The position numbers were made by a program, and so were the translations under genes. The notes beneath the pieces are model-generated. The model did not search any database. It had not been told where the DNA came from and saw nothing but the letters and a program-made list of their open reading frames with translations. 64,000 bases of DNA from Marinobacter sp. ANT_B65 (GTDB lineage: Bacteria > Pseudomonadota > Gammaproteobacteria > Pseudomonadales > Oleiphilaceae), in assembly GCF_002407605.1 (NCBI RefSeq), contig NZ_NXGV01000001.1:1712076-1776075 (forward strand). Reading direction: 5' to 3'. Position 1 is the stretch's first letter. Every line of letters begins with the position of its first letter. Positions 1 to 8,918 of the stretch are shown in pieces.

Positions 1-1816
1 TGGACTCCATCTCACGGACCACGCTGGTAGTCCGGTCAAGGCTGGCAGCATCAGGGAGTTGCGCAACAGCCACCAGATATTGTTTATCCTGCGCGGGGAT
101 AAATCCGCCGGGCACCTGGTTAAACAGGTGGCCAGAAAACGCTGTCAGGCCGATATACACAACACCAACAATCGCGCTGTAACGAATCAGCTTTTTTACC
201 AGCTTCTCGTAGCCCGCGCCGCTGGCATCAAACAGGCGGTTAAACGGCTTGAACAGAAAGCGACCAAAGACGAAGTTCAGGCCACGGGTCAGGCGATCCG
301 GCTTTTCATGTTCACCTTTCAGAAGCAGCGCTGAGAGCGCTGGCGACAAGGTGAGTGAATTAAATGCTGAGATCACGGTAGAGATGGTGATAGTGAGAGC
401 AAACTGCTTGTAGAACTGGCCGGAAAGACCGGTAATGAATGCCGTCGGGATGAACACGGCACAGAGCACCAAAGCAATGGCAATGATCGGACCGGTGACC
501 TCGGTCATCGCCACTTTGGTGGCTTCCCTTGGTGATAAGCCCTTATGAATATTCCGCTCAACATTTTCCACCACGACAATTGCATCATCTACCACAATGC
601 CGATGGCCAGAACCATCCCGAATAACGACAGCGTATTGATGGAAACACCGAGCCACTGCATTACGCCAAAAGTGCCGATAAGGGATACAGGAACAGCAAC
701 CAAAGGAATGATTGACGCTCTCCAGGTCTGCAGAAACAGAATGACCACGAGTACAACCAGCGCCACCGCTTCAAGCAAGGTCATAATGACTGCATCAATC
801 GAGCCGCGAACAAACACCGTCGGGTCGTAAGCTACCTCATAGGAAACACCTTCCGGAAAATTCCCGGACAGCCTTTCCATGGTCGCCCGCACATCATCGG
901 ACAGCTCAATGGCATTGGACCCAGGGCGCTGGAAAATTGGCATGGCTACCGCAGGCTGCCCGTCGAGCATAGCCCGCAATGCGTAGGTGTTTTGTCCCAG
1001 TTCAATCCGTGCCACGTCTCCCAGGCGGGTAACGGCGCCCTCGTCGCTCACTTTGATAACAATGTCGCGGAACTCCTCAAGAGTCGACAAACGTCCGCGC
1101 ACATTCAACAAAACCTGAAACTGGTTTTCGTTCGGTGAAGGCTGGGCACCCAGAGAACCAGCCGCCACTTGCCGGTTCTGTGCGCGAATAGCAGCAACAA
1201 CCTCAGAAGCGTTCAGGCTGAGAGAGGCAAGGTCGTCTGGGCGAAGCCAGACTCGCACAGCATATTCTCCGCCACCAAACAGCCGAACGTCACCAACGCC
1301 ACCCAAGCGGGCGATATGATCTTTTACATTCAGTTCTGCATAGTTCGACAGATAAGTGATATCGCGGGAGTCATCTGGCGAGAACAGGTGAACGACCATA
1401 GACAGGTTCGGTGACGATTTCTCGGTCACCACACCCAGGCGTTGCACTTCCTCAGGCAACCGGGGTAACGCACTGTTTACCCGGTTCTGTACCTGTACCT
1501 GCGCCTTGTCCAGGTCGGTTCCCAGGGCAAAGGTTGCTGTGAGCGTCATCCGGCCATCGGATGTGGCCTGGGATGACATATAAAGCATGTTTTCCGTGCC
1601 GTTGATTTCATCCTCCAGCTGAGAGGCGACAGTTTCCGCAATCACCTTGGGATTGGCGCCGGGGTAATTGGCGGTCACTACCACCGTTGGCGGAACCACC
1701 TCCGGGTATTCACTGATGGGAAGCTGAAAAAGCGAGATGCCGCCTCCAATCAGAATGATCAGGGAAAGCATCGCTGCGAAGATTGGGCGGTCGATAAAGA
1801 AGTGGGCAAATTTCAT
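1..1816 (-). CDS. RND (HAE1/AcrB-type) efflux permease, 3' end outside window
   Basis: Inner-membrane proton-driven multidrug efflux permease of the AcrB/MexF type. I translated the minus strand from the ATG at 1816; it stays open to base 1, giving about 605 N-terminal residues of a family that is usually about 1040 long. The start MKFAHFFIDRPIFAAMLS and the following hydrophobic segment are the classic first transmembrane helix. The porter domain follows, with the family motifs GANPKVIAETVASQLE and GVGDVRLFGG, and then the central helix bundle with VVDDAIVVVENVER, the conserved TM4 region holding the proton-relay aspartates. It lies 11 bp after the adaptor gene (1828-3009) and is clearly co-transcribed with it. 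The outer-membrane channel gene is not visible. Substrate cannot be inferred. Confidence 0.93.
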   Translation of the reverse strand, partial: MKFAHFFIDRPIFAAMLSLIILIGGGISLFQLPISEYPEVVPPTVVVTANYPGANPKVIAETVASQLEDEINGTENMLYMSSQATSDGRMTLTATFALGTDLDKAQVQVQNRVNSALPRLPEEVQRLGVVTEKSSPNLSMVVHLFSPDDSRDITYLSNYAELNVKDHIARLGGVGDVRLFGGGEYAVRVWLRPDDLASLSLNASEVVAAIRAQNRQVAAGSLGAQPSPNENQFQVLLNVRGRLSTLEEFRDIVIKVSDEGAVTRLGDVARIELGQNTYALRAMLDGQPAVAMPIFQRPGSNAIELSDDVRATMERLSGNFPEGVSYEVAYDPTVFVRGSIDAVIMTLLEAVALVVLVVILFLQTWRASIIPLVAVPVSLIGTFGVMQWLGVSINTLSLFGMVLAIGIVVDDAIVVVENVERNIHKGLSPREATKVAMTEVTGPIIAIALVLCAVFIPTAFITGLSGQFYKQFALTITISTVISAFNSLTLSPALSALLLKGEHEKPDRLTRGLNFVFGRFLFKPFNRLFDASGAGYEKLVKKLIRYSAIVGVVYIGLTAFSGHLFNQVPGGFIPAQDKQYLVAVAQLPDAASLDRTTSVVREMES

Positions 1817-1827
1817 TGTCAGTACTC

Positions 1828-3009
1828 TTATCGGGTCGCCGCAGCGGTTTGCGTGTTATTCAACAACTGAGCGTTCAGGGTGAGTTGCAGGTCATGGGTG
1901 TCCATATCTACCTCAACTGGGTTAATGGTCATGCCCGGGCCGACTTTGGCCGTCCCATTAATGACCACACTCACACCCTCCGCCAGACCACTTTCAATCA
2001 CACGATAGTCACCAAACCGCTCACCCAGAGACACTTGTGTGTAAGTCGCCTGATTGTCCTCATTCACTGTCAGCACAAACTTGTTCCCAAGGTCCGTGGC
2101 GATAGCGCGATCAGGCACCAGCACCTTTGCACTGGCTTTAGCCACAGCTAGGCGGACGCGGGCAAAAGCTCCAGGTAACAGCTGACCTTCTTCATCGGGT
2201 AGCACCGCGCGAATTCGCAGTGTGCCGGAGCTTTCGTCAATGACGTTGTCGACAAAATCGATAACACCACGATGGGGGTATCCCTCTTCACCGATCAGTT
2301 GAACCACCACCGGTGCGCTAATAGCGTTTTCCCGTTTACTGTAGTGGCGGTACCAGGTGCGTTCTTCCATGTTGAAATAGGCATAGCGCTGCTGCTGGGA
2401 CGAGATGTTGGTCAACAGACTTTGATTGGCAGATATAGTATTACCGGCAGTGATCTCTGCACGGGAAATAGTACCGGCGATCGGTGCCCGGATAGACGCG
2501 TAACTCAGATCAAGTTCAGCCTGCGTCAGACGAGCCTTTATGGAGTTCACATCAGCCCGGCGCTGCTGAGCAACTGACTGGCGCAGTTCTGCCTGCTCTT
2601 TGGAGATGGCTTGCTGTTGAATCAGGCGCTTAGCCCGATTGTATTCGTTTTCAGCCTGGCGCACGGCTGCGCTAGCACTGGCCAATTCTGCGCTAAGCTG
2701 ATCAACACGAGCGGCAAGATAACGGCTATCCAGAGTAATAAGCAGGTCATCTTTTTTGACCGCCTGACCCTCAACGAAGTGTATGGCCTCTACAACCCCC
2801 GAAATGCGCGGACGTAACGCAACCTGTTCTGGGGCCTCAATACGGGAGGTATAGGTTTTCCAGGGCTGCACATCAAAAGACCGGGCTTTCAGCACCTCAA
2901 TAGACGGTGCCTGACCTTGGGGCGGGCTGGCCTGGGCGGTCTCAGCGAGGTCACAACCTGCAAGCAATAGTGTTGTTGCAGTTATCAGCGCCAGTAATGG
3001 GATTTTCAT
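1828..3009 (-). CDS. RND efflux periplasmic adaptor (membrane fusion) lipoprotein
   Basis: Periplasmic adaptor that joins the RND permease to an outer-membrane channel; 393 residues. I start it at the ATG at 3009 rather than the longer frame to 3093, because an AGAGG ribosome site lies just upstream and the protein then begins MKIPLLALITATTLLLAGC, a lipoprotein signal peptide with lipobox LAGC, so Cys is predicted to be lipidated. The body shows the AcrA/MexE order: biotinyl-lipoyl half (LRPRISGVVEAIHFVEGQAV), a long helical hairpin rich in Ala/Glu/Arg, the second lipoyl half (YASIRAPIAGTISRAEITAG), then beta-barrel and membrane-proximal domains. First gene of the pump operon. Confidence 0.92.
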   Translation of the reverse strand: MKIPLLALITATTLLLAGCDLAETAQASPPQGQAPSIEVLKARSFDVQPWKTYTSRIEAPEQVALRPRISGVVEAIHFVEGQAVKKDDLLITLDSRYLAARVDQLSAELASASAAVRQAENEYNRAKRLIQQQAISKEQAELRQSVAQQRRADVNSIKARLTQAELDLSYASIRAPIAGTISRAEITAGNTISANQSLLTNISSQQQRYAYFNMEERTWYRHYSKRENAISAPVVVQLIGEEGYPHRGVIDFVDNVIDESSGTLRIRAVLPDEEGQLLPGAFARVRLAVAKASAKVLVPDRAIATDLGNKFVLTVNEDNQATYTQVSLGERFGDYRVIESGLAEGVSVVINGTAKVGPGMTINPVEVDMDTHDLQLTLNAQLLNNTQTAAATR

Positions 3010-3217
3010 GAGTAACCTCTGAGACTTTACTATTTTGAAAGAGGAAATCATGAGAGAACTATTGGCGAAAATGCCCCACCCAGCTCCTCTCATGAGGTTT
3101 GCGTGGGCGCATTATTCCTTCAGGCGGGATCAACGAATAATCATGAACCGGCATTTGCAATATCACCGGAAATGATGAGTCAGGATAATTACTGCGGTTA
3201 ATCGGGCAATGTCAGCG

Positions 3218-4165
3218 TCAGCGGGTGCTCGACTGACGGCCACAGGGAGAATTTGTCATGACATCATGCCAGCGCTCCTGAAGGAGTCGCTCAATGTGAT
3301 CCCGGATCCAGATCACTCCGGGATCTCTGTCATGGCGGGCATGCCAGACCAGATAGAGGCTGGTAGGGTCAACGTCAAATGGCAGATCGCCCATCCACAG
3401 GCCATTCACAAAACCACAATCCTGACTGATCATTTCCGGAACCGAGGCAATCAGATTGGTTTCTCTCAATATCTCGGGGACGATGGAAAAATGATTGACT
3501 GTGGCAGCAATGCGTCGACTTTTGCCTTTCTGATCCAGATAACTGTCCACGAAACCATGCGCATCTCCGGACATGCTTACCAGTAAATGCCGGGCTTCCA
3601 GAAACTCGTCCATGGTTATCTGCTTACCAGCAAGCGGGTGATCCGCTCGCATGGCCAAAGCATAACCCCCATCAAATAACCAACTGCTACGAAGACTATG
3701 ATCGTGGTGATTCAGCACACCAACAGCGAGGTCCACATGGGCTTCACGTAAAGCATCGTGGGTGCCCTCTGGGGTATATGGCACTGCATGCAGATCGATG
3801 CCCGGTGCTTCACGTTCAAGCAACTCAATCAACTGGCGCCAGATCAGTTCAACGATCACGTCAGTCGCGGCGATGCGGAATTTCCGTCGTGAATCGGCTG
3901 GCTCGAACTGGGTCGCGTGTACCGCATTGGTCAGGGCAAACATTGGCCCGCCAACCTGATCCCAGAGGCTTCTTGCGTAAGAGGTTGGCTCGATATTGCG
4001 CCCTTTGCGAACGAAGAGAGGATCATTCCAGACATGCCTCATCCTGGAAATTGCGTTGGAGACTGCCGGTTGGGTCATCGAGAGCCTTTCGGCTGCGCGG
4101 GTGACAGAGCGTTCAGTCATGATCGCATCAAAGATATAGAGCAGTTGAAGCTCTTGAGTTTTCAT
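3218..4165 (-). CDS. LysR-family transcriptional regulator
   Basis: LysR-type regulator, 315 residues. The start is set at the ATG at 4165 (MKTQELQLLYIF), which gives the usual LysR N-terminus; the longer open frame to 4252 would add 29 unrelated residues. The winged-helix domain covers about residues 5-65 with the helix-turn-helix RAAERLSMTQPAVSNAISRM and then DPLFVRKGRNIEPT. A periplasmic-binding-protein-like effector domain follows. The LFVRKGRNIEPT wing resembles the NodD/LinR/NahR side of the family, but the effector is unknown. It lies about 200 bp after the RND adaptor start on the same strand and could control that pump (inference from position only). Confidence 0.88.
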   Translation of the reverse strand: MKTQELQLLYIFDAIMTERSVTRAAERLSMTQPAVSNAISRMRHVWNDPLFVRKGRNIEPTSYARSLWDQVGGPMFALTNAVHATQFEPADSRRKFRIAATDVIVELIWRQLIELLEREAPGIDLHAVPYTPEGTHDALREAHVDLAVGVLNHHDHSLRSSWLFDGGYALAMRADHPLAGKQITMDEFLEARHLLVSMSGDAHGFVDSYLDQKGKSRRIAATVNHFSIVPEILRETNLIASVPEMISQDCGFVNGLWMGDLPFDVDPTSLYLVWHARHDRDPGVIWIRDHIERLLQERWHDVMTNSPCGRQSSTR

Positions 4166-4270
4166 CGCTAAAGTACCTGGGCAGGAGGAGCCGTTTTCCA
4201 GTCTGAACGGTAAAAGGTGCCGTCGCAACTGCGGTGAACCGGCAAGCCACATTCCGGGGAAACTAAAGTG

Positions 4271-4298
4271 AAAAAGCCTCCGGAGACGGAGGCTTTTT
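4271..4298 (-). terminator. Intrinsic terminator after trxA
   Basis: Perfect 12-bp stem (AAAAAGCCTCCG, 4271-4282, with CGGAGGCTTTTT, 4287-4298) around a GAGA loop. It begins 10 bp past the thioredoxin stop codon. The flanking A and T runs make it a strong rho-independent terminator for minus-strand transcription, and it could also work in the other direction. Confidence 0.85.
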
Positions 4299-4307
4299 CA
4301 TCTGTTG

Positions 4308-4631
4308 CTATAAGTGCCCTTTAACAAAGGTTCGAAGCTCGCTCAGGCTGCCGGCACCAGTCTGCTGTGCAATCACATCGCCATTCCGGAAAAGAACCAG
4401 CGTGGGTATGCTCCGGATTTTCATAGTCGCTGCAACTTGCGGACTGTCATCAACATTTACCTTGGCTACGACCAACTGGTCACCGAACTCGTCAGCGATT
4501 TCTTCAAGAAGCGGCGCCACTGCTTTGCATGGGCCGCACCACGGCGCCCAGAAATCCACCAGGACAGTCTGTTGATTGCCAATTACTGCATCTTCAAAAT
4601 TTGCATCAGTCACATGAACCATGTCTGTCAT
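4308..4631 (-). CDS. trxA: Thioredoxin 1
   Basis: Cytosolic protein-disulfide reductase, 107 residues, the normal length for bacterial Trx1. The active site FWAPWCGPCKAVAP carries Cys32 and Cys35, and the cis-proline segment RSIPTLVLFRNG and buried Asp (VDFW) are present. A GGAG ribosome site lies 7 bp before the ATG at 4631. It is monocistronic by appearance: a strong terminator follows, and the upstream lpxR-like gene ends about 110 bp away on the same strand. Confidence 0.97.
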   Translation of the reverse strand: MTDMVHVTDANFEDAVIGNQQTVLVDFWAPWCGPCKAVAPLLEEIADEFGDQLVVAKVNVDDSPQVAATMKIRSIPTLVLFRNGDVIAQQTGAGSLSELRTFVKGHL

Positions 4632-4739
4632 TTCTATACTCCGATTATTGATTCAGCTTAAAGATGCGCCCGATTGACCGGTATAACTAATTTGGAGCAG
4701 GTATAGTTCGTATTTACCTGAGTGATAACTCCCGGTGTA

Positions 4740-5774
4740 TCAGGAGGCCCCCAGCCTCTTACTGAGCACCAACCCTCCCCAAGCCAGGGTGCGGTTGCCT
4801 TTGCCACTCCTGATTTCGGAACTCTGAACCCGTAGGACATAGCTCAATTCCGTACCCGCCCAAAAGCTATGGGTGTAACCGGCCCAAACTTCAGCAAGCA
4901 GGATATTCAGGTCATTTGCGCCAAGCTCATGGTCGGAATCACGGAACTGGCCTTGCAATAAGGCGTTGTAGGCGCGGGCTTTGACTGACATGCCGCCCCA
5001 GAAATAGTCTTCCCGGCCTCCCGGCGTTGATACCGATGGGGCACGCTCTCCATAGGCCATCAACTCCGGGTTAAAACGATTGTCCGGCGATGAGATAAGT
5101 CCATCGCGAAATACCAGTGCAGCTCCGAACTCAGTCAGATAGCCGACTGAGCCAAAATATGTGACTTTGAATTTCCGGTCAGGCTGACTTGCATTCAGGT
5201 ACTGGTGATAGGCTGCAGAATAGCGAAGAGTCGGCTCTCCTCCCTCTGAAATCTGGTGCCCCCAACCCTCGGCCCGCTCACTCCCGATCGCCTTATGGAT
5301 AGTATTCTGGCCGGATTTAAATACATCAAGACCCAGCGCCCCGACAGTCAATGACGTAGTCCACCCAGCCCCGGATCCCGGCTGCTGGTAGCTGCGACTT
5401 GAGGAGATGTACACAAGGCTGCTGTATGGTCGATCATCCCTATCGATCGTCTTTGCTTCTATTTTTTCCGGCGTAAATCCATAAGCGCCAAACTCCAGCG
5501 CCGTACTCACAGGCTTTAATGGAAGCTGGAAAAACCCACCGAGTAACCTCTGGTCAATATTGCCGGTCGCCCGTGAGAACACATTATTGCTGAACCCGTC
5601 TGAATTCGAGGAATAGGTTATTGAAACTCCGGCGGTATAGTCTCTGTCGGTCTGAGTTGGGGCGAAAAGGTCGTTGTCGGTGGAGATTGCCAGCACCGAA
5701 CCTGTGTTTTCTGCATAGGCTGTCGTTGAAAAAATCGCAAAAACAAATGAAATGGCAAGTGAACGGCTTAGCAT
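4740..5774 (-). CDS. LpxR-type lipid A 3'-O-deacylase, outer-membrane beta-barrel (DUF2219)
   Basis: 344 residues starting at the ATG at 5774 (GGAG ribosome site 6-7 bp upstream); a TTG two codons earlier is possible. Signal peptide MLSRSLAISFVFAIFSTTAYA, then the family opening ISTDNDLFAPTQTDRDYTAG, which matches the N-terminal motif of Salmonella LpxR (x-N-D-x-F...T-D-R-x-Y-T-x-G). Later come KAIGSERAEGWGHQISEGGE, matching the H-Q region that bears a catalytic His in that family, and a barrel C-terminal strand. LpxR removes the 3'-acyloxyacyl chain of lipid A. The family call is firm; the reaction is inferred from homology. Confidence 0.85.
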   Translation of the reverse strand: MLSRSLAISFVFAIFSTTAYAENTGSVLAISTDNDLFAPTQTDRDYTAGVSITYSSNSDGFSNNVFSRATGNIDQRLLGGFFQLPLKPVSTALEFGAYGFTPEKIEAKTIDRDDRPYSSLVYISSSRSYQQPGSGAGWTTSLTVGALGLDVFKSGQNTIHKAIGSERAEGWGHQISEGGEPTLRYSAAYHQYLNASQPDRKFKVTYFGSVGYLTEFGAALVFRDGLISSPDNRFNPELMAYGERAPSVSTPGGREDYFWGGMSVKARAYNALLQGQFRDSDHELGANDLNILLAEVWAGYTHSFWAGTELSYVLRVQSSEIRSGKGNRTLAWGGLVLSKRLGAS

Positions 5775-6194
5775 GGCCAACTCCGAGGTATCAATGGTCG
5801 GAAAAAAGTTGGCGCTATTCTTGAGGTGGCGAACCGGTAAAACTAATCAGTTATACAAATTTCAATTATCACGGCTGGTGATAGATAGGTATTTTTACGA
5901 CCATCGCTGCCCTGTCGAGGCTCCCATAATTATTTATAACCTACATCATCTTAACAACGTAACTTGATGTATTAAAAGTATTTATATGTTTTTATTTTGA
6001 GTGTGAAAGCTACCAGCCAACAAAATTGCAAATATAGAGATGAGCAACGAAACATCATACTGAGTGATATTTCCCATACCGTTTGAAAATTATTCACCAG
6101 TGAATCCGATCTGCATAATTCGCTGCAACTGAGGTCGCACAGGTTGACGACTTCAATACGAGTATCAAATCAAAACTGTACTGGGGAATTTGTT
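5775..6194. promoter_or_regulatory. Divergent, AT-rich intergenic region of 420 bp
   Basis: Space between the lpxR-like gene (minus) and the small secreted-protein gene (plus). It is distinctly AT-rich from about 5930 to 6120 and should hold both promoters. The only clear structure is a 6-bp dyad TATCAC-GGCTG-GTGATA at 5867-5883. No convincing gene or RNA is visible. Confidence 0.5.
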
Positions 6195-6446
6195 ATGCGC
6201 AACATTGCACTGATCACCATCGCCTCTCTCGCCGCCGTCGTTGCCCTGCCTGCACAGGCAAGCCTTGCCGACCGTAAATCAGACGTAGTTATTGAAGCGC
6301 CGGCGCATCCAGCGCCGTATTCAGGCCAAGTCGTTATTCGCGGAGAGATTCAGTCGGATGAAGGCACTTACAAATCTGCGCAACCAGCACCATACAGCGG
6401 CCAGGTTGTTATTCGTGGACAAGTCCAGCCAGCAAGCCACGGCTAG
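6195..6446 (+). CDS. Small secreted protein with a tandem APYSGQVVIRG repeat
   Basis: 83 residues, function not recognised. The start is the ATG at 6195, preceded by GGGGA at proper spacing; the open frame upstream of it has no signal. Residues 1-22 (MRNIALITIASLAAVVALPAQA) are a clear signal peptide with an A-x-A site. The mature peptide of about 60 residues contains PAPYSGQVVIRG twice, separated by an acidic linker, with the two DNA copies diverged at third positions, so the repeat is under protein-level selection rather than a recent duplication. No cysteine and no membrane segment, so probably periplasmic or secreted. A terminator follows directly. Confidence 0.75.
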   Translation: MRNIALITIASLAAVVALPAQASLADRKSDVVIEAPAHPAPYSGQVVIRGEIQSDEGTYKSAQPAPYSGQVVIRGQVQPASHG

Positions 6447-6468
6447 ATAGAAACAGTTTCTTTGCGAG

Positions 6469-6489
6469 GCACCAGGGACGGTGCGTTTT
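6469..6489 (+). terminator. Intrinsic terminator after the small secreted-protein gene
   Basis: GCACC-agggac-GGTGC stem followed by GTTTT, 22 bp past the stop codon of the small gene. Stem of only 5 bp, so moderately supported. Confidence 0.5.
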
Positions 6490-6539
6490 CCAATCAATCC
6501 GCGTCCATGCGCTATTGGTCAACAAGCAGACGAAAGGAT

Positions 6540-7733
6540 TTACAGCTTGACGTCGGTGGCAACCAAGGGTTTTACACCAGGTTTCCGGCTCCTGGCCATA
6601 AGCAGCAACACACTTCCTGCCAACATCGCAGCTGCTGCGGCATAAAGCCCGGCGGCATAATCACCATTGTATTCACGGAGCAGGCCAGTAATTGCCGGAG
6701 CAATGATCTGGGCAGATCCAAACGATATGGTCATTTTTCCCATGAATTTTGCGGGTCGCGAAGGATAAAATCGCCCTGCCATAGTCAGTACAAGGCAAAC
6801 AATGCCAACAAAAGTCCCGCCAAAAAGAATCGCTCCCAACATGGTTAACAGAATACTGGGCTCAATCACCGGTAAAAGAATACCTGCCGTTTGGAGCAGG
6901 CTCGCAGCGATCAGCGCATTCAGGGTACCAAATCGCCGGGCTATCAGGTCCCAGAGAATGGCACTCGGAGCTGCCGCCAGCCCCATGACTAAAAAGGCCC
7001 ATACCCCCTTCCCTTCCAACCCGGGAAGCTCATCAACAAGGGCCACAATAAAAGTGGCACTCACGACATAACCAATTCCAGCACAGAAATAGGCAATGGT
7101 GAAAAGCTTCAGAAAAACAGGGTCCGGCGGGGAATCTTTCATTGCCTGATGGTTTGCAGGCACAGGTTCTGGCCGTGGCAACCACCCCCATGCCGGGACA
7201 AGAATCACAGCGCCAATGGCAGTCAGCACCAGCCATTGCTGGCGCCAGTCAAATACGGAACTCATCAGTTCAACCGCAACGGCGCACAGAATCATTCCGA
7301 GTCCAACGCCGCTGAACTGAATGCCGAGCTCACTACGATGGTTGTTCCGGATCAGCCAGTTAAGAACCAGTCCCGAACCAATCAACATGCCGGCTGCACA
7401 GCTAAGTCCTGCCAGAAAACGAAAGATTGCCCAGAGCCAGATATTCTCAGTCAGCCCCATTCCCGCAGTGGTAACAAGCGCCGCCACCAGGCCAATGCGA
7501 TACAGGCGATCCTTCAGAGCCAGATCACTGATCATGGAAGCAACTATCGCCCCGACGAGATACCCCAGGTAATTTATTGATGCCAGCCATCCCCCTTCTG
7601 CTGGCCCCAACCCGGCACTTTCCTGCATAACAGGCAGCAAAGGGGTGTAAGAAAAGCGGGATATACCCATGACCAGAATCAGGTTTAGCACCCCTGCGGT
7701 CAGTACCTTGTAACGTTGTACAGGATCAGCCAT
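6540..7733 (-). CDS. YbfB/YjiJ-family MFS transporter
   Basis: Inner-membrane major-facilitator permease, 397 residues with about twelve hydrophobic segments. The N-terminus MGISRFSYTPLLPVMQESAGL and the following GWLASINYLGYLVGA are characteristic of the YbfB/YjiJ group. The start at 7733 has a GAGG ribosome site 5 bp upstream. Divergent from a LysR gene (7889) across 155 bp, the usual layout for a LysR-controlled transporter. Substrate unknown. Confidence 0.85.
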   Translation of the reverse strand: MADPVQRYKVLTAGVLNLILVMGISRFSYTPLLPVMQESAGLGPAEGGWLASINYLGYLVGAIVASMISDLALKDRLYRIGLVAALVTTAGMGLTENIWLWAIFRFLAGLSCAAGMLIGSGLVLNWLIRNNHRSELGIQFSGVGLGMILCAVAVELMSSVFDWRQQWLVLTAIGAVILVPAWGWLPRPEPVPANHQAMKDSPPDPVFLKLFTIAYFCAGIGYVVSATFIVALVDELPGLEGKGVWAFLVMGLAAAPSAILWDLIARRFGTLNALIAASLLQTAGILLPVIEPSILLTMLGAILFGGTFVGIVCLVLTMAGRFYPSRPAKFMGKMTISFGSAQIIAPAITGLLREYNGDYAAGLYAAAAAMLAGSVLLLMARSRKPGVKPLVATDVKL

Positions 7734-7843
7734 ACATGCCTCAGTGCTTCTTGAATGTCAGGCCGGACGGGGTTGTTTATAGTCGTGCCCCTTCTTCAAC
7801 CAGTGGTGGTACTGGTAAAAGCGTATCCCAGCAAATACCATAG

Positions 7844-7861
7844 ATAAAATCGATTATTTAT
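7844..7861. promoter_or_regulatory. Candidate LysR operator between the MFS and LysR genes
   Basis: ATAAA-atcgatta-TTTAT dyad (5-bp arms around an ATCGAT core) in the divergent promoter region, 28 bp before the LysR start. It fits the A/T-rich T-N11-A style of LysR operators. Assignment is inferred from position and symmetry. Confidence 0.4.
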
Positions 7862-7888
7862 ATACCTACCACAACCATTGGTTATGAC

Positions 7889-8761
7889 ATGGAGCTACAG
7901 CAACTGAGATTGTTTCTTGCGGCCGCGGAATCCGAAAGTTTTACCCGGGGAGCCAAACGGGCTTTCGTTTCCCAACCGGCTCTCTCTGCTTCAATCGCAA
8001 AACTGGAAGCCGAACTTGGCGTAAAGTTATTTACACGAAACAAGCGCAACGTCGTGTTAACGCCAGCCGGCAGAACGCTTTTCGAACGTGCCACGCGCAT
8101 AGTCGGGGAATGCAATAAAGCCCGCGATGAACTGAAGCATCATGGCCAGCAGCGCAGGGTAAGACTTGGCGTTATCAACACCTTATCCATTACCCATGTT
8201 GCCCGCCTCATTGAGCCCTACCGCCGTGAGAATCCCGGGCTCAAGTTGCAGGTATTTGACGCAACCATGGAAGAAATGGAGGAATTTGCCGGAAGCGGCC
8301 GGATTGATATGGCGTTAACCCTGCTTGGTGACCGCCCAGGACACCACCACTTTACTCATACGAAACCCTTGTTTTCCGAGTCTTACAAAGTAGCCATGTC
8401 AGTCCATCACCACCTGTGCGAGGTGCCATCTTTAAGTTTTGAGGATCTGGGAAAAGAGCCCTTTATCTCCCGCTCTCATTGTGAATACCGGTTCATGCTG
8501 AAAGACCTGCTGAGATCGTCCGGAGTGCGGCTGAATGTCGCATACGTTACCAACCAGGACGACCGTGCTTTGTCACTGGTCGAACAGGGGGTTGGAATTG
8601 CAATCGTTCCCGAGCACTACGACTCACCGAATATCATAAAACGTCCGCTTTCAGGGTTGTCGGCAGTCAGGTCAGTTGGTTTTGAATGGGGAGCAAGTGA
8701 CAATGAACAGGAAATCAATCAATTTGTCGATTTTGCATCTACCGTTCGATGGCCGTATTAA
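7889..8761 (+). CDS. LysR-family transcriptional regulator
   Basis: 290 residues. Standard N-terminal winged helix: MELQQLRLFLAAAESESFTR followed by the recognition helix SQPALSASIAKLEAELGVKL and LFTRNKR. The C-terminal effector domain holds segments such as DMALTLLGDRPG and VEQGVGIAIVPEHY, of the LysR/CysB type that binds small ligands. No strong Shine-Dalgarno is visible before the ATG. Divergent from the YbfB/YjiJ-type MFS gene, which it probably regulates (inference). Confidence 0.88.
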   Translation: MELQQLRLFLAAAESESFTRGAKRAFVSQPALSASIAKLEAELGVKLFTRNKRNVVLTPAGRTLFERATRIVGECNKARDELKHHGQQRRVRLGVINTLSITHVARLIEPYRRENPGLKLQVFDATMEEMEEFAGSGRIDMALTLLGDRPGHHHFTHTKPLFSESYKVAMSVHHHLCEVPSLSFEDLGKEPFISRSHCEYRFMLKDLLRSSGVRLNVAYVTNQDDRALSLVEQGVGIAIVPEHYDSPNIIKRPLSGLSAVRSVGFEWGASDNEQEINQFVDFASTVRWPY

Positions 8762-8918
8762 AAGTTGTGTGGGATTCACCTGCCTCCGGGGCAGTCATTG
8801 AATGACTACACTGATAATAACCTGGCGTTCTTGATGTAAGTCTGTGATTGCTCTATCTTGAAATTAATGCTGTGCTTGAGGAAGCGGCCCCAAACCAACA
8901 GGAAATTGAACAAGCAAT

